The notes under the pieces were generated by a model. It was not told where the DNA came from. It ran no database searches and worked only from the letters and a program-made list of their open reading frames with translations. Positions 26,393-40,316 of a stretch of DNA of 64,000 bases are shown piece after piece. Every line of letters begins with the position of its first letter. Within the stretch, counting starts at the first letter, position 1. Location: NCBI GenBank assembly GCA_013398295.1, contig VZSF01009012.1, positions 59,842-123,841 on the forward strand. The letters run 5' to 3'. The DNA comes from Chionis minor (taxonomy: Eukaryota; Chordata; Aves; Charadriiformes; Chionididae). Both the position numbers and the translations under genes were made by a program.

Positions 26393-29300
26393 ATCTGAAG
26401 CCCACTTTATTTCCTAATAGCACCCCTTTTAGTAATGTACAGAATAGTCTGCTAAAAATACCAGGATGAATTTCTCTACACTCAATTTAAAAATCTCAAT
26501 TCAGAAATCTGTCTGTTTAGGTCTTCTAAACAAAGCAATGACGCTAATACATGAAATGTAATCTGTTAATGGCTTACAGGCATCTGTGAGAAGGGAATAT
26601 ATGGATTTTTACTTAATGCTATTGTTTGATACATTAAAAAAACCCCAACAAAATATTGTTGAGTGGTTGGATATTGCTGGAAAAAAAATACCAGTACGAG
26701 GAGATGTAGTTAACTGTAGTTAACAAACGAAGAAGAGGAAAGAAATAAGAATTTCTCCTGCGAGGTTGTCATCCTGTACTTCTGAGGGGCAGGTTTCAGC
26801 ATTGTAACCAAAACTTTGTTATTAAAAATAAAAAAAGTAGTGTCTTTAACAGTCCTGACAGTAGTCATGGAAATTCAGGAAGTGCTTCGCAGCCACTGTA
26901 ACCTTTACAGTATTAAACCTGTCTAAGGATTGCTATCCCAGCTTCTCAGTAGCACTCTGAAACCATCAGGAAATGGTGTCCTTGCTGTTTTGAATTTGCT
27001 GCTGTTGTATATTTGAAGTTCCATAGTATGGGAGGATTAGAGTCTTCAACCACAAAATACAAAGATTGTGTATTGTACTGGTTGTTCAGTTTAAACGCAA
27101 CTAAGGAAGGTTAGAGATACTTCAGACATAACAAACATACAATTCTCTTTCCTGTCTTAGTGGAAGTTTGCCTTTGAGATAATTAACAAAGTCCTTGCTA
27201 AATCTTGGGGGTGGGGGGGAAGGAGCAGATAGCTGAAACTCTGTAGGTCCGTGTTTCTACAAAAAAGGCAAGTATTTGTTACGGCAGCATTTTATTTCTT
27301 CTTAACATGTGGACAGGATGCTCTAAACTCAGCTCCAAGAACTGAGTCTTATTAGTAAAGTGCAAAGTTGAGAATGTGTTGTATATATTGTGTGTGTGGT
27401 GGGCTTTGTTTCTTTTTTCAGGGGGGGCAGGTTTGAAGGTTTTTTGTTTGCTTCTTGTTTCGATTTAGGCGATTCCAAATTTCTCTACTTGGAAACCACC
27501 CCTTCCCTTAGCCCTCCTGATGAACAGCAGCTAAAATTTTGTGTGCCCAGATCTTACTGAGGTAGTAACAATTGAACTGCACCTCTCCTCCCAATTCATT
27601 CCTTTGAGAGACAGGTAAAATGAACTTATTTTGCAAAACAAGTTAATGTTCCAAATGCGGCATGAAGTGTAATAATTGGCTGTACCTACTATGTAAAAAG
27701 ACAAAAGCTCTTCACTATCTAACTCTTCACTCTTATCGCCCACCTTCCTGCACACATCATGATTATTCTGTGGGACTGCAGCAATTAGCAAACTCTTAAA
27801 TTGATAAAGAACACATTTTTGTCAGGAGAATGCTCATTTCCCAGATTTTTTTTTTTTTCTGAAGGTCATTTCATTCATGTTACCAGTTTTAGTGTGAGAA
27901 ATCAAAACTCGTTTCAATTCCAAAAGGTGTTTTGTGTTCGCATTGCTTTGATAACAGTTTTTCTAAGCTGACTCGTGTGTCTGGAGAGTTCAGAATATCC
28001 ATCTTTCTAAATCTGAGATCTTCTAAAGTGTCAACTACAGTTCTGATCGCCTCTGTCTTATCTCCATAACTTTAGGTTTGCAAATTTACATGCAAGTTTT
28101 CCAGTGAGTGAAAGATCTCTTATTTTGCTCTAGTAAAGTGAATTATTAATTTGTTTTTTACTGAGGTATGAGGAAATAGTAAGCATCAGCTTACTAGGTA
28201 TCCATGTGCGTTCCGTGCAAGTGTATTGAGAATTTGCTTTCATTCTCTGGATGTTCTAGGCAGTAATGTGCTAGTTGGCTTCAAGTATTCCTGTACAGAA
28301 CAGCTAGATGAACATAAATATGTTCGCAGATGCTGATGTCTTAATATCCTAAGTGAAATTAGACAAGCAAAATTCCTTGTTTGTCCGCTATAGTTCCATT
28401 TTATGCTTGATGCTAATGAAAACACTGTTGTTTGAGACCCTGTGAATGTTCTGTCTTATTTTCTCCGAAAGACTTGATGTGTAATTTTAGAGGATGCGCT
28501 TGTTCTATGTAGACTATTTAGTGTATATGGCTTAATGGTCTTTTCAGTGTCAGCTTATTTTTCTGGCACGTTTTTAAGGGGGAATGTGCTTCTTGGGAAT
28601 GGCTTGTGGTGCTTTGGGCAGTTTGGTCTTTGGAAGAAGAATCGGCAAATGTTCTGTATAGCTCTTGTAAAACCAAAAGAGAAGCTTGTTTTATTGTTTT
28701 GTAATGGTTTTTCTTGTAGGCATTGTGAGGGGACTAGAACTTGTCTTCAGCTCCTGTTAAGACAAAGAGGAGGTTTATTCTTGTGGCAAGAAGTGAGTTT
28801 GGCTTGTACGCCTTACTTGTTATATGTATCATCATGGAAACCCAGAATTGTCAGAAAAGTTGCAAGCAATGGGGTTAACCTCTGTACTAGCAGTTGGCTT
28901 GCTTCACTACAGTAAATACAAAAATGTCATGTATAGCTCTTGAAGTCTTGACAGAATGGGACATAACTCATAGGAAGCTTTTAAAAGCAGGAATGTTTTC
29001 AACCAGATTGATGCTTTTTGGTTAGGCTCAACAATGGATCTACCCTATTTAGTGCAGCATTGGTGTGCATTTTTTTAAAAATAAGTAGTCACTAATAGAT
29101 GCACTCTGTCACTCTATTGCTGCTCGTTTTCTACTCATCTCCTTTTCTGCGGAGAGTATTTGTCTCATAAATAAGTCATGCCACAGAGAATCTGTGCTGT
29201 AGCATCATCCCTTCCATCTTTCCTACTAGCAGAATTGCTTTGACTTTGATGTGGACTAATTAAGTTCACATATTTTTATGGACATCTGAGAGGAGCTAAA

Positions 29301-32300
29301 GCAAAGATAGCTGCAAAATCTGTGCTTTTTCTAAATGAGGCTGTAGGACTTGTTAGGACTTTGATCCTACGTATCATGAAGTTTCTTTTTTTTTCTTCCT
29401 TCCTTCTGGAAGGATGCTATCTAGAGTATTCCTGTCAAAGTGGTATGACAAACTTCGCAAAAGCATACCTGTTTTCATATGAAGAATCAGATTTCTTAGT
29501 TTTATGCAGGGCAAAATACGATCTCTGCAGCATGGGCAGGTTTTAGTAAGACTCTCTGCACAGCATCAGGCAGGTTTGTTTAGCTTGCTCCTGGAATTGC
29601 TTCCCAAGTCATGTGCTCGCAGATTAGATCAATGCATTACCTAATAGGACATTTAAAAACATTTCCATGATTTGCTGACATGGGGGAATGGTGAGCTAAA
29701 GTAATAGATTTTGTACTAGATCTTAGAATACACTACTGCGGTATTGGCAAGCCCCTTGTTCTCATGTGAAATTCGCTACTGCAGTGGTGCATTGCAGGAA
29801 ATAGATAAAAATCAACACACAGAACATATCCACGCATCATATATATTCAGGGAAAGAGATGCATTTGAACCTTAAGCAGCTTACGTGTTTTTACAAGGCA
29901 AATATGCTTTCCACTTTTAAAAGAATCTTACTATAGAAGGACATGCGATTTGGACAAGATCCATTATTTAAATGCTTTAAAAACACAATAGGCTCTTAAA
30001 TGCATCTTTTATAGAGTACTTGAGAAATCATTTAGATTTGTAAATGCGAGTAGTGGGGATGAGCACCTACCAAAGGAGAAGCAAATAAGCAATTTCAGCA
30101 TAGTCATTTGAATTCGGGAGAATTGCTTTGTTCTTGTTGAAATACAGCTTTTTTTACTACTGTGACTATATATGGGAAAACCAAAATTACATCTTTAGAA
30201 CATCCTCCTATTTTCTCCCTGAGTTTGTGCTGTCTTTTAAATTGTGTGACTTCCTTTTCCTCCCAAGTTTCATTTCAGCCTTGTACCTGCTGTGGAATTT
30301 TGTGTGGAACAAAAATTAGAAAAAAGTTCCTTGTGTTTTTTGGTGTGTGTTTTTTTTAATATTTAATTTAATGTCCAGCTCTTGGCATAAAAATACCTAG
30401 AGTAAGGACAGCAGGACAAAAAAATCTGTATGTACAGGTTAAATGTGAACTAGTCAGATCTCTGATTCACCCCCAAACACAACTCTTAATTTCACCAAAG
30501 CTCTCTAATTTTAGATTGACTCTCACTGCTCTCTAGAGAAGAGCCCTTGAACCAAAGCTGTGTTTTTGCAGCTTGGATAGACTTTGGCTACAACATTGTT
30601 CTCATTTAAGAATATGTCTTCTTTGCAGAGTTGATTCAGAAAAATGTGTTGTCTCTCTTCTGAATATTGTCCATACATACAATCCCTTAACTTTAGTGTG
30701 CTGGAGTTTTAACTGTAATTCCCTTCAGGGTCCATGAACTCCAGGCTGAAGATAGCACAGATTGTTAGTAGAAGTAACTCTCCAGCTGCACATTCTACTT
30801 GTTTTAGAGCAGGAAGGTGCAATTACAGCACAAACAGCTGCAGTTGCTCTAAATGTGTGTCACTGCCCCTTGTTTGGAGATGGTTGCACCAACAGTTGAG
30901 CCGGTGGAACAAAAAATGTGAGTGCTCCTCAACCTGTCTTAGTTTAGAAAAATACGTTAGGTGCAAATTGTATGCAATGAAGCAGAACAGTTCAAACCAG
31001 CCCCTTCCAGTAGGAAGGGGACAAATAAGATGAGTTTACTGATGTTTTCCATCCTGCCGCTTAGTGCAGAGCTTCACTGGAGCTTTGATCTTTCTGAATG
31101 AAAGACCACACTAAAAGCAAGTCATTATTCTTGGTCTGAAGCCTTGGGAAAAAATTACTTACGTGAAGTAGTTCACTTAAGAATGGCAAAGGTCACTTTA
31201 GGATAGAGTGATCCTAGTGTATAACAGCATGTAATGGTAGCAACTACTACATCAAGTTTAGTAGATGGCAACTAAATTATCTGTCATCAAGAGGTCTGGT
31301 TCTTTCTGGAAGAAGGGCTCAGGAAGGCTTTCTTGACTCCTGTAGGTGAATCTTTGTATGTATTAATCCAGAATTTGTGGATACGGAAGGGGGGGGGAAA
31401 GGAGGTTGTCTCTTGAAATAACTTTGAGTGATATTTATTTTTTTTCCCTTCTCTGTCTCCGTTTACTGGTCTCGGCGCAGCTGTAGTGTGTTTGGGCACA
31501 GTGGAAAATGGTCTTTAACACTATTCTCTAAATTAATGCATTCAAGAGTTCAGAAAAGCATGTAGAGTAAAAATAAAAAAAACCTACTATATTATCTGGT
31601 ACTTAGTACATATAGAAGCATTTTTAAATCTTTTTGCGTGGAACCTGTTTGCGGTCTGTCTTTTTTCTTTTTTTTCTTTTAATGGACTCAAAGCTATTTC
31701 AAACTTGGTTCTTTCAATCAAGTTCAGATCAATGAGTCTCCTTATTTTATGCTGGACCTTCTTCCAACTGCTGCATAGTGAAAAGTTGCCTATATTTTCC
31801 TTAACAGGGATAGGGAATGAACCCCTGCCAATTCAGGACTGGAGCAGTAGTGCTATGTGAGTGAGTTATTAAGGTAACTACTCATTCCGCTCTAGAACTG
31901 CTCACCAATATCTGTTCCCATTTTGTGGTACGATTCTGGGAAGGAAAGTGAATGCTCTGGCTATTGATTTGTAAGTCGGTGGATGCTGGGGTATTACCTG
32001 CTATGGGAAAGTTTTCTTGGATAACTTTATCCAGATTTTTCATCGCTAAGCGGAACAGGTAGTGTTATTTCAAATGTTGTTGGTGGCCCTTTCAGGCTTA
32101 TTCTGAAATGTTGTTGCTTCCAACCCACGTGTCTAGAAGATGCTTTTATAGATGGCCTCTTTTCTTGCATGTTATGAAACAGTCCCTCTGTATTGCTTAT
32201 GCCCTGTGAACTTAAAGGGTTTACCTGCATGTTCCTCTTGTGTCTTCTCTTTGGATCAGTGTTCTTTGTTATGAACAATTCACTTTTGTATAGAGCATTT

Positions 32301-35300
32301 TTTCTGGTGTTCAGCTAACTCTTGAAAGTGTGGTACCTCTCGTGTCATCTTCTCGCCCTTTGAGCAGAGAATAGAAAAAATTTATGTCCAAAGGCACAAG
32401 ACAAAGTACTCTCAGAATTCCACAGGCACTTTTGTAGTTAATTTTACATTTGAGGAGACCTGCTCAGGACCTGGAAACAATCCTAATTGGTTTCTCTTTT
32501 TTCCCCTTTTTTTAAAACTCAATTCTACCATTATTATTTCTCTGGATGGGGATCCTTGTCCAATCAAAATATTTGACCAACTATGCTTTGGTTCCTGGTG
32601 AGTTAGGCACACTGCTGTTGTGGCAAGCCGTCACTCCTGCGGAAGGTAGTTCAGGCTTCTCTGTTAATTAGGATTAACTCCCATTCTCCCCAGCCTCCGG
32701 AGAATTTGTCAGCCTGGCATCAGAGCACCACAGAACACTTAGCAGAGATTTGTCATTGCCAGATGAGGAAATTGAGATAATTCTTCAGGACCAAAAAAAT
32801 ACAACTGAAAAAGGAATAGGATTAGTGTGCTTTTAAAATTTTTAGACTAAAAAGTACTAATTAAGCAAATCATTCAAAATATTCTGATATTGGCCTCAAA
32901 AACTGCATGTTTTGTTTCCCTCACATGGGTACTGGTATGTATTCCATGAAGATAGGACCGGGGGGGGGAGAAAAAACCCTGAAAAAGTAAAAGGGGAGGG
33001 GGAAACTGCCTTCAGAATTTGAATTGCAGGAAATATTTAATCATCCTTTCTCTGGTAGTAGGTACTGTGCAACTAATCTTTTTTCAAAATTAGGGTTAAA
33101 TTAAGATAAAATGATTCTGAGGTTGGAACAGGTGAGTTGAATGTACATGTTACTTTGCCTTGTCAAAAGACGGGTGGTTTGTGCCCTTGCTGGGGTGCAG
33201 TATCTTGAATAAGGTGCAATGGAAAAGTTTTATCAGCCTGGGAGAAAAAAGTTTCCTCTAGCTGCTTTCTAGCATCTTGCATGCTCAGTACTTTCATTTT
33301 CCCTCTTACTTTTTTTCACTTGTAGGCAGAAGTAGGATTCATTGGAATTAGCCGTGGGTTAATCTAATCTACAGAAGGACAGCAAGCTGCTCAGATGGTC
33401 ATAATGGTATACTTTCTTTACACTCAGTTTGATAACTGTGACATTATTTAACAAGTTGGGCTATTTCATCTTTAATTATAAATCATGATATTGTTGTCTT
33501 CAAACTTGTGCTCAGATGGTCGGAGCCAAACGTTCTGTTCGCAGACTAGGAAACCTGTGTAGGCATTTTCTCTGTTGCACCCGGTGGTACAGAGCAGAGT
33601 GCCTTAGGTTTAGTGTTTGCCATTGAATAGAGCTGAAATACTTAACTCTCTCTTTCTGCTGCTGTCTAAACAAACATTTAGAGTAACCAACTTTAAGAAA
33701 TTACCTATACTTGGGTTTTTTTTTTAAGGTGACTTACTGAGCACTTACCAAACGACAAAAATCTAACTAGCACACAGTCTTGCTGGTACTAATAAAATCT
33801 TTACTAGTACTCCAACCTTAGTGGGGCTGGAAACAAAATTTACAGTATCGATGAAACAGCCTTTTAAAAAAATTGACATTTCTAATCAGACAACATCGTA
33901 ATTAAGACTTGGATGCTGGAAGTGAGTGAACAATACTTAAGTTGATTTTTTTAAAGCTGATGTGTCAGAAATGTGCGTTGACTCAGTTACTCTGAATCAT
34001 CCTATCAGCATGTGGGGGAGTGATTTATATGCCATACTATGGAGAACTGTAGAATCGATTCCCTCTTTTTGTTTCTTGAAATAAGAACATGCTTTTAAAG
34101 TTTTAAGTATTTAAATTTATGAAGTATCCCAGGCACTGTACTAAGGGATGATGGGTGTGTGGCATGCCTGCCTTAGGAAGGCGATACAGTGGATCTTGAA
34201 GTAAATGTAGACTAAGAAGTGATAGAAATGTCGTAAGGCAGATTTGACCTAAATTTGTTACTGTTGAGGTGCAGAGAGTACTCAAGAGTAGTAATTCTTG
34301 TCAGCTGTGCTTGATATTGGCTTTCTCCTCCCACAAGGCAGAAGAAATGCTGCTGCTAGAATAGCCATAGGGTCTCCCATCTTCAGCGAAGAAAGCAGGA
34401 GTGGTCGGTTATACGACCTTTTGTGATTGTGTCCTTCTTTCCTTTCAAAAAATAGGCTAAGGGAAGCATGCTGTTCGTCACTCAACATGCACTGCGGTAT
34501 CTGTATTACATTTGGCCAAGAACTGGTTACAACATGGATGGATAAGAATAAAATAAAAGTCTGTCCCTAGGCTACGGTCTAGACGTGGCAAGGTGGAAAG
34601 GCAAAAATTGACAAAGAGGATTGACTGTACCTAAAATATTAAGACCAGGAACTCTGAACATGTGAGGAAATGATTAAAAAACTTCCCTTAAAAGTCTTGA
34701 TCGGTGGCCCAGTGAGGGCATTTGCACTTCATATCCCTAAAGTTTTAGTCAAGTCTCTGACTTCTCTGTTTTGTGGGGTTTATTTGTTTGTTTTATTCTT
34801 TCCCTTATTCTGCTGTTAAACTAATGAACACTGCAGACTTTAAATCATTCTCTTCACTTTTGTTCATGTGTCTGTAAGGGATTAAGGATTCAAGATGGAG
34901 TTTTATTGTGGGAGATGTCACGGGTTCCTAAGGCTCTGGGGAAGTGGACATTCATTTGCTGCTTCCTCCTACTCTCCTCTCCCACCAATGTCTGGAAGCA
35001 TCACTGGGAAAAGGGGATGGAACTTGAAATAATGTGTTTGTTTATCTCATAGTGTGTAGTGTTAACTCAAAGCAAGTTTAAATAGAGAAACATAAAATCC
35101 TAACAAGAGAGAAAGTATTTGGAATTACAGATACTCTGCTTCCAGGCATCTCATAGCGTTGCTGATTTTTGCCCATTGGCCGCTTCTCCTACATCAATAA
35201 CTGCTGTGGTGGTTGTACCAAGGTTAACCTTGGAACAGGGTTCTCAATTTCTCACAAAAATTCTACTTCAAAATTCAACAACCACAAGTGGGTGGGACTC

Positions 35301-36339
35301 CTCTGTGTCTCCTTGTGCCTGGAGTTCACCTTCTTTCCAGTCCACTTAAGTACTGCCTTGTAAGGAATGGTTTGTCTGAGCTGAAGTAACGCTTCTGGAG
35401 CACAAATGCTTCTCCTTGGAAACAAAGCAGATTATGGAGACAAACTTATGCATGACAGGAGAATTTCTGACATACACCTGTATTCCGCAGGTAGGCATAT
35501 TTAGAGCTGCACAACAAAGACCTTTATTTGCATAGACTGAGATTAAAATTCTTTCAAAAGAATTAGACCTGGTTTGGGGCTGGAAAGCGAAGGGTACTCC
35601 TCCAAAGACTTTCAGTAATGATGGTAACATATTAGGAAAATTAAAAGCTTTCTCCTCTTGCTTCTGATGTGTCTGTTATGCCTGTTTTACACAAAAACTT
35701 ATTTTAAAATAAGGTGGGGAAATTGCAGTAGATTTGTGTTGGGAAAATTTTACTTTGCTAAGGCAAAGGATTGGTGTGTGATCAAACACTTGCAGGAATC
35801 CGTAGCTTGTGCATTTGCTCCAAGAGTACCTTCAGAATCTGATGCTCTGAGTTACTTGTGAACATGTACAGCGTGGCAACGGCTTCCTTATGATCTTTTA
35901 ACCTCCCAAGCCTCCCACTGTCTTGTTAGTGTTACCTAGTTCATCTTTTCCCACGAACCTGTGTGGTGAGTGCGGTTTGCAGACTGTGAGAGGTAGGAGG
36001 TCTTTGGCTTAGAAGCTTGTAACTGACAACAGCTCTATTCCGAAAGCGCTTTGGTATATTTAGTGTGAGCATGAGAGGCAAGACTCCTTAAGTACCCTAG
36101 TGGAAAAATTCTTTAAAAAGGCGTTTTCTTCTCGTGTACAATTAAATAAAAATTGAGTTTCTAAAGCTGTAAGTGCGGAAGGACGGTCTGCGGTAGCGAA
36201 GGTCTATTGTATGTGTCTTTTTTCCACGCAGTTTGCTTTGCCGGGATAGCATGTTGCCGCTTGAAACTGCTGCTCGTTGGTTTAAGGAGCTAGTTTTATA
36301 TGAAGCTGAAACAGGTTTGTAGGTCCTTGGAACAACTGA

Positions 36340-36366
36340 GGCTACATGCCCAGGGCTACATGCCCA
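36340..36366. repeat. Exact 13-bp direct repeat
   Basis: GGCTACATGCCCA occurs at 36340 and again at 36354, so the period is 14. It is probably a small slippage duplication. Confidence 0.75.
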
Positions 36367-37052
36367 TCCACCTTGCTTTAGGAGGAGGAAAGGAGAGCAG
36401 GGACGGAACTGTTGGACAGAGGACTCCTAGGGTAGAACAACGCCAGCTGGACGCATTAATTTTCTCAACCACTCTTTTGATGGTAGGATGGTAAACTAAT
36501 AAGATATTCTGACAATTTGAGAGGTCTTGAAGTGTCAGCAGTCTAGTTTTTGACCTACTGATGCCTGCTGGGTTCTTTTTAACTCCTATCATAGCTATTA
36601 GCAGTATTAAGAGCAGGTGGCCTTGTAGAGATGGACTCTGTGGACCTGTGTTACAGGTGACTTCAACCAGTTCCCTTTTCTGTGTTGTGCACTCTCTTTT
36701 TTTTTTTCTTACATCCTCATTTGCTAGGCTGTTTAAACCCCCTTTAAAGAAGGTACAGAATCGTAGCTGAGGATCTGGGGGTGTAAGTTACTAAGTCTTG
36801 GTAGCAATAAAGGAGATCAGTAGAGGAAAAACCACTGAAGAGGGACTTGGGATATCTGATGTTGCTCACTCCTGCAGCTTTGTCAGAAGTGTTCTCAGTT
36901 ACTGCACATGTACGCGTACACAGTTTATATTGTGCAGGACCATTCTTTCCAGTTTTCTATCATTAAAAAGCTGATTACAGTCTTCCAGAGAGAAAATGCT
37001 CAGGGCCTCTTCTGGCTTCTGTGTGCGGTTTGTTAGAATATCAAAGCAAAAT

Positions 37053-37258
37053 TAAAGAAGATAGTCAGAGGTTCGGTGTGGACTGAAGGAAGACTGGCTG
37101 GGGACATAAGATTAGGGCCTGAGTGTGCAGGGAAAGAGAATAGGGTTAAAGATGGAGAGTGGAATAATTGAGAGTGAGGAGAATAAAGGAGAGAAGCAAG
37201 TAGGGAACAGAATAAAATGATGGGGGAGCAGAATAATAATGGAGGAAGGGGAAGACTC
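37053..37258 (+). repeat. Purine-rich tract
   Basis: About 200 bases of the plus strand are strongly biased to A and G (many GGAGA, GAGAA and GGAAG blocks) without a fixed repeat period. A minus-strand open frame over it is rich in Ser, Pro and Leu, as expected of an antisense frame through GA-rich DNA, and I do not regard it as a gene. Confidence 0.6.
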
Positions 37259-37730
37259 TGCATTTATGTCTTAGCATAAGGAAGGGGTGTTCTTGTATCT
37301 AGGAGGACATACCAGAGGAAAAAGAGAAGTGACAGGTTGATTTTTTTCGCAGACAAAATGCTGTCTGACCTCCCTAAAGCCTCTGGACTATAAGCAAGAC
37401 CTAACTTGCTTTTTAAAAAAGTTGAGTTGTGTTTTAAAGCAAGCTTCTGATTTTTCTTTTTTTATGGATCCAACTGATTTTGATTACTCATTTGCAGTAT
37501 TCTGTCTCGTCTTAGACTGTAGCCCGTAGAGATGTGAGCAGGGGTGGGAGTATTATGAAACAAAGTAATTTGATTATTTGGGGTGGGGTGGGAGGGTGGC
37601 AGCTTTGTTTTAACTTAGCAAATTGTTTAAAAGCACAGACAGATGAAAAGGAGACAGCTAATCTACTTAAGAATAGCCACTATGTTTTTTGATACTGATT
37701 TCTTTCTTCACTCTGTTGTCTTTTAACCTT

Positions 37731-37958
37731 GTTTTCTTACAATTTTAGAAAAACCATTTTGAGTTATACTGAACAAATACAGGATATGGATAAAATAGCT
37801 TCCTTTAAGTGATTGAACTTTGCTTGTAACTTACTGCTATTTTTGTTTTCTTACGATTTTAGAAAAAGCATCTTGAGTTATACTGAACAAATACAGGATA
37901 TGGATAAAATAGCTTCCTTTAAGTGATTGAACTTTGCTTGTAACTTACTGCTATTTTT
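37731..37958. repeat. Tandem duplication, 2 x 114 bp
   Basis: The 114-bp unit at 37731-37844 is repeated directly at 37845-37958. By eye the copies differ at only about three positions near the 5' end (CAATTTTAG versus CGATTTTAG, and two changes in the following CCATTTT/GCATCTT). The remaining 90 or so bases look identical. The unit begins with a pyrimidine-rich TTTTCTTAC and then ATTTTAG, so each copy carries an acceptor-like sequence, but no exon follows. The low divergence suggests a fairly recent event in this lineage. It lies about 2.4 kb upstream of exon 2. Confidence 0.95.
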
Positions 37959-40316
37959 TTAACAATCTTCGATTTTTCTTAATTTTCATTGAAATAAAAA
38001 CTCTTAGGGTATGAATTTTCTGCCTTTTAGCTTAAAAGGATCATTTTTTACATGCTTGTTATGTCATCTGTTTACAATACATTTAATGCTAAAAGATTTA
38101 TTTTTAGCTGGCTAAGTAAAACAGCTAGTTGCTAGAGTTGTCATAGCAGCAATCTTAACAGATAGGCTGATCCTATTTAGCTTCTGCAGCCAAAGAGCGA
38201 CCGTTAGGCAACAGTTTGACAGTTCTGCAGTATTTTTCTAAAGATGGAAATTCTGCTGGTGGTGGTGAATTTTTTTTGGTCCTACTTTAAAATATTTCTT
38301 TCCGTAGGTGTGTGGGGTTTGATTCAACTGATCTATTTTCATCTAACAGAAATTAAGATACGAATACACAATATGTGAAATTCAGGATTTAAGTCTTAAT
38401 TTGTAGAAGCTTGAAGATTAATTACACAGTGCAACATACTGCAGGCTGCTTTGTTGATTATTTTTTTAACAGCCATAAGTATTTGGGAAGAAAAATGCCA
38501 GACTAGAGAGCAGGATCATGCATCATTTATTCAGCACTAATTTTAAGTTGTGGCAGAGGCAGACCGGGCAAATATTACTGAAGAACTTTGGGGATTATTT
38601 TTGATGAAATGCACTGCCTGGGTTAGATGATAGCTTAGTATTTTAGTAATTCTGTTTCTTCGGGTTTTTTTAATATGAAGGAAAAAAAAGTACTTCTATA
38701 TTGACAAGCAAAGGAATAGTATTTTCAGATTACTTTCCAAAATAAGGTGTACCTATTTACGTGATCTCTAGCTCTGAGCTGTTACAGAAGTTCCGTTACT
38801 CTTAAACATATGTCTGAATGCCGTTGCTGTTGTCTGAGATGAAAAGTGAATTTACAGTGAGGAATTTCTCTTGTCTGTATATTCCAGTAAGTTGGTATTG
38901 GACCTGAATTAGTTTCAGTGTTGTTGAGCAAAAGATTTATCCCTCGAACTCTCTTAAGTCTCTCAGCAGACAGGGTAAATTTTCAAAAGATTTGTTGAAG
39001 TACCAGAGTTTAATGCTAAAAGAAAGTTTTGGGTGGTGTTGGCTTGAAGAGTGCTTCAAATATGCTTGAGAAGCAAAAAGTCTACTTAACCTTCTAATTG
39101 CCCTTTTTTTTTTTCCTCCAGGCCCGCTTCTTAAAATGTATCATTATTACAGGAATGCAAACCGTCACGTTAGGTTTACATGCTTAATAATTTCCAATGA
39201 ATCATGGTAACTTTCATTGCATACCTCCCCATCCTGGGTCGCTCTAGGTAACGGTCAGCACATCGAGAAATCTAATGAATGAATGAATCTGGCAGGATCT
39301 CCCCGCAGAGAAATGAAATGCCATATACCCACAATTTAAAGTTCAAGTTATATTACAGCTTTTGAGTGGATCGAGGAGCTCGGTGCTGTAAAAAAGCAGA
39401 GCTCGTGCTGTGGTCCCGCCACCCAAAACTCCTGCTTCTTCACCCCTTTCGCCTCCCTGCTGGGCATCTGCTTTCCCTGAGCTCTGATGTTCATCCGAGT
39501 CTCCTCCATCTCCCCCCAGACTTACTAACCTGACAAAAGATGAGTTTTAGTCTAGCTTTCAGCTTCCAGGTGAGCAAGCTGAACCAGCTTAGCAAAGGGG
39601 CTGTTGAGCAGCAAAGCCCGTTGCTTCAAGGTAGGGACTGTGGGTGGGGGGCCATTCTGAAGAGCTGAGCAAGGACAGATGCATCGGGACGTCCCTCCCC
39701 TGGTGATCGCTGTCTGCGCTGCTGTAGTGTTAAGCCCATGCTATTTTGGCCATAATGCCTGAAGTTTTTGCACCAGCGATGGGTGTTTGCGTGGCTCATA
39801 GCGAGCTGGACGGAGTGAATGATACAGGTTAATCTGGGGATGGGGGGTGTGTGGCAGGTTCATTTCAAACACATCAGCCTCTCAGCTTGAGCACGTGGCT
39901 GTCCTGTCATCCAGCTGGTACCTGGTTGGTGTGGGAATAGAAACACACACGTGGAATGAGGAAATGGCAGGACTGTGTATTCTGGCAGCAGCGCCTGCTT
40001 ACCCTGGCTTGAAATGTTCATTAAACTACAGGCTGAGACTTGCAAATGGGTCGATTATCATCTGTCCTTAGATGAGATCTGCTCCCAGTCAAGACCTGGA
40101 AGTGTATTGGACGAATGGAAGAGTTTTTTCTGTTACTACACCTAATTGGTGGCTTTGTCACATGGGGGCAGAACTGTTTCCCTTCCTTGCTGGCCTGCAG
40201 TGTTCAAAAGGCACCGAGTAAAAGGGAAAAAGCCAGCAGTTAGATCTACGCCCGTTCAGCTGGACTTGGAGATGTGTTTCTGTCACTCATAGTCTGTGTC
40301 TGTTTCTTTATTTCAG

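Larger units (their letters stand above)
421..40316 (+). other. USP22: USP22 intron 1 (3' part), non-coding
   Basis: This is about 40 kb without a recognisable exon, ending in a good acceptor (pyrimidine-rich tract, then TTTCAG) at 40316. It is AT-rich intronic sequence with scattered homopolymers, short AT microsatellites (for example about 7526-7551), a CR1 tail near 15.1 kb, a purine-rich stretch at about 37.05-37.26 kb and a 114-bp tandem duplication at 37.7-37.96 kb. The many short open frames on both strands match no protein family I recognise and show no plausible splice-site framing. If exon 2 is the second coding exon, this intron is at least 40.3 kb and by far the longest visible. 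Enhancers or non-coding RNAs could be present but cannot be identified from sequence alone. Confidence 0.8.
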
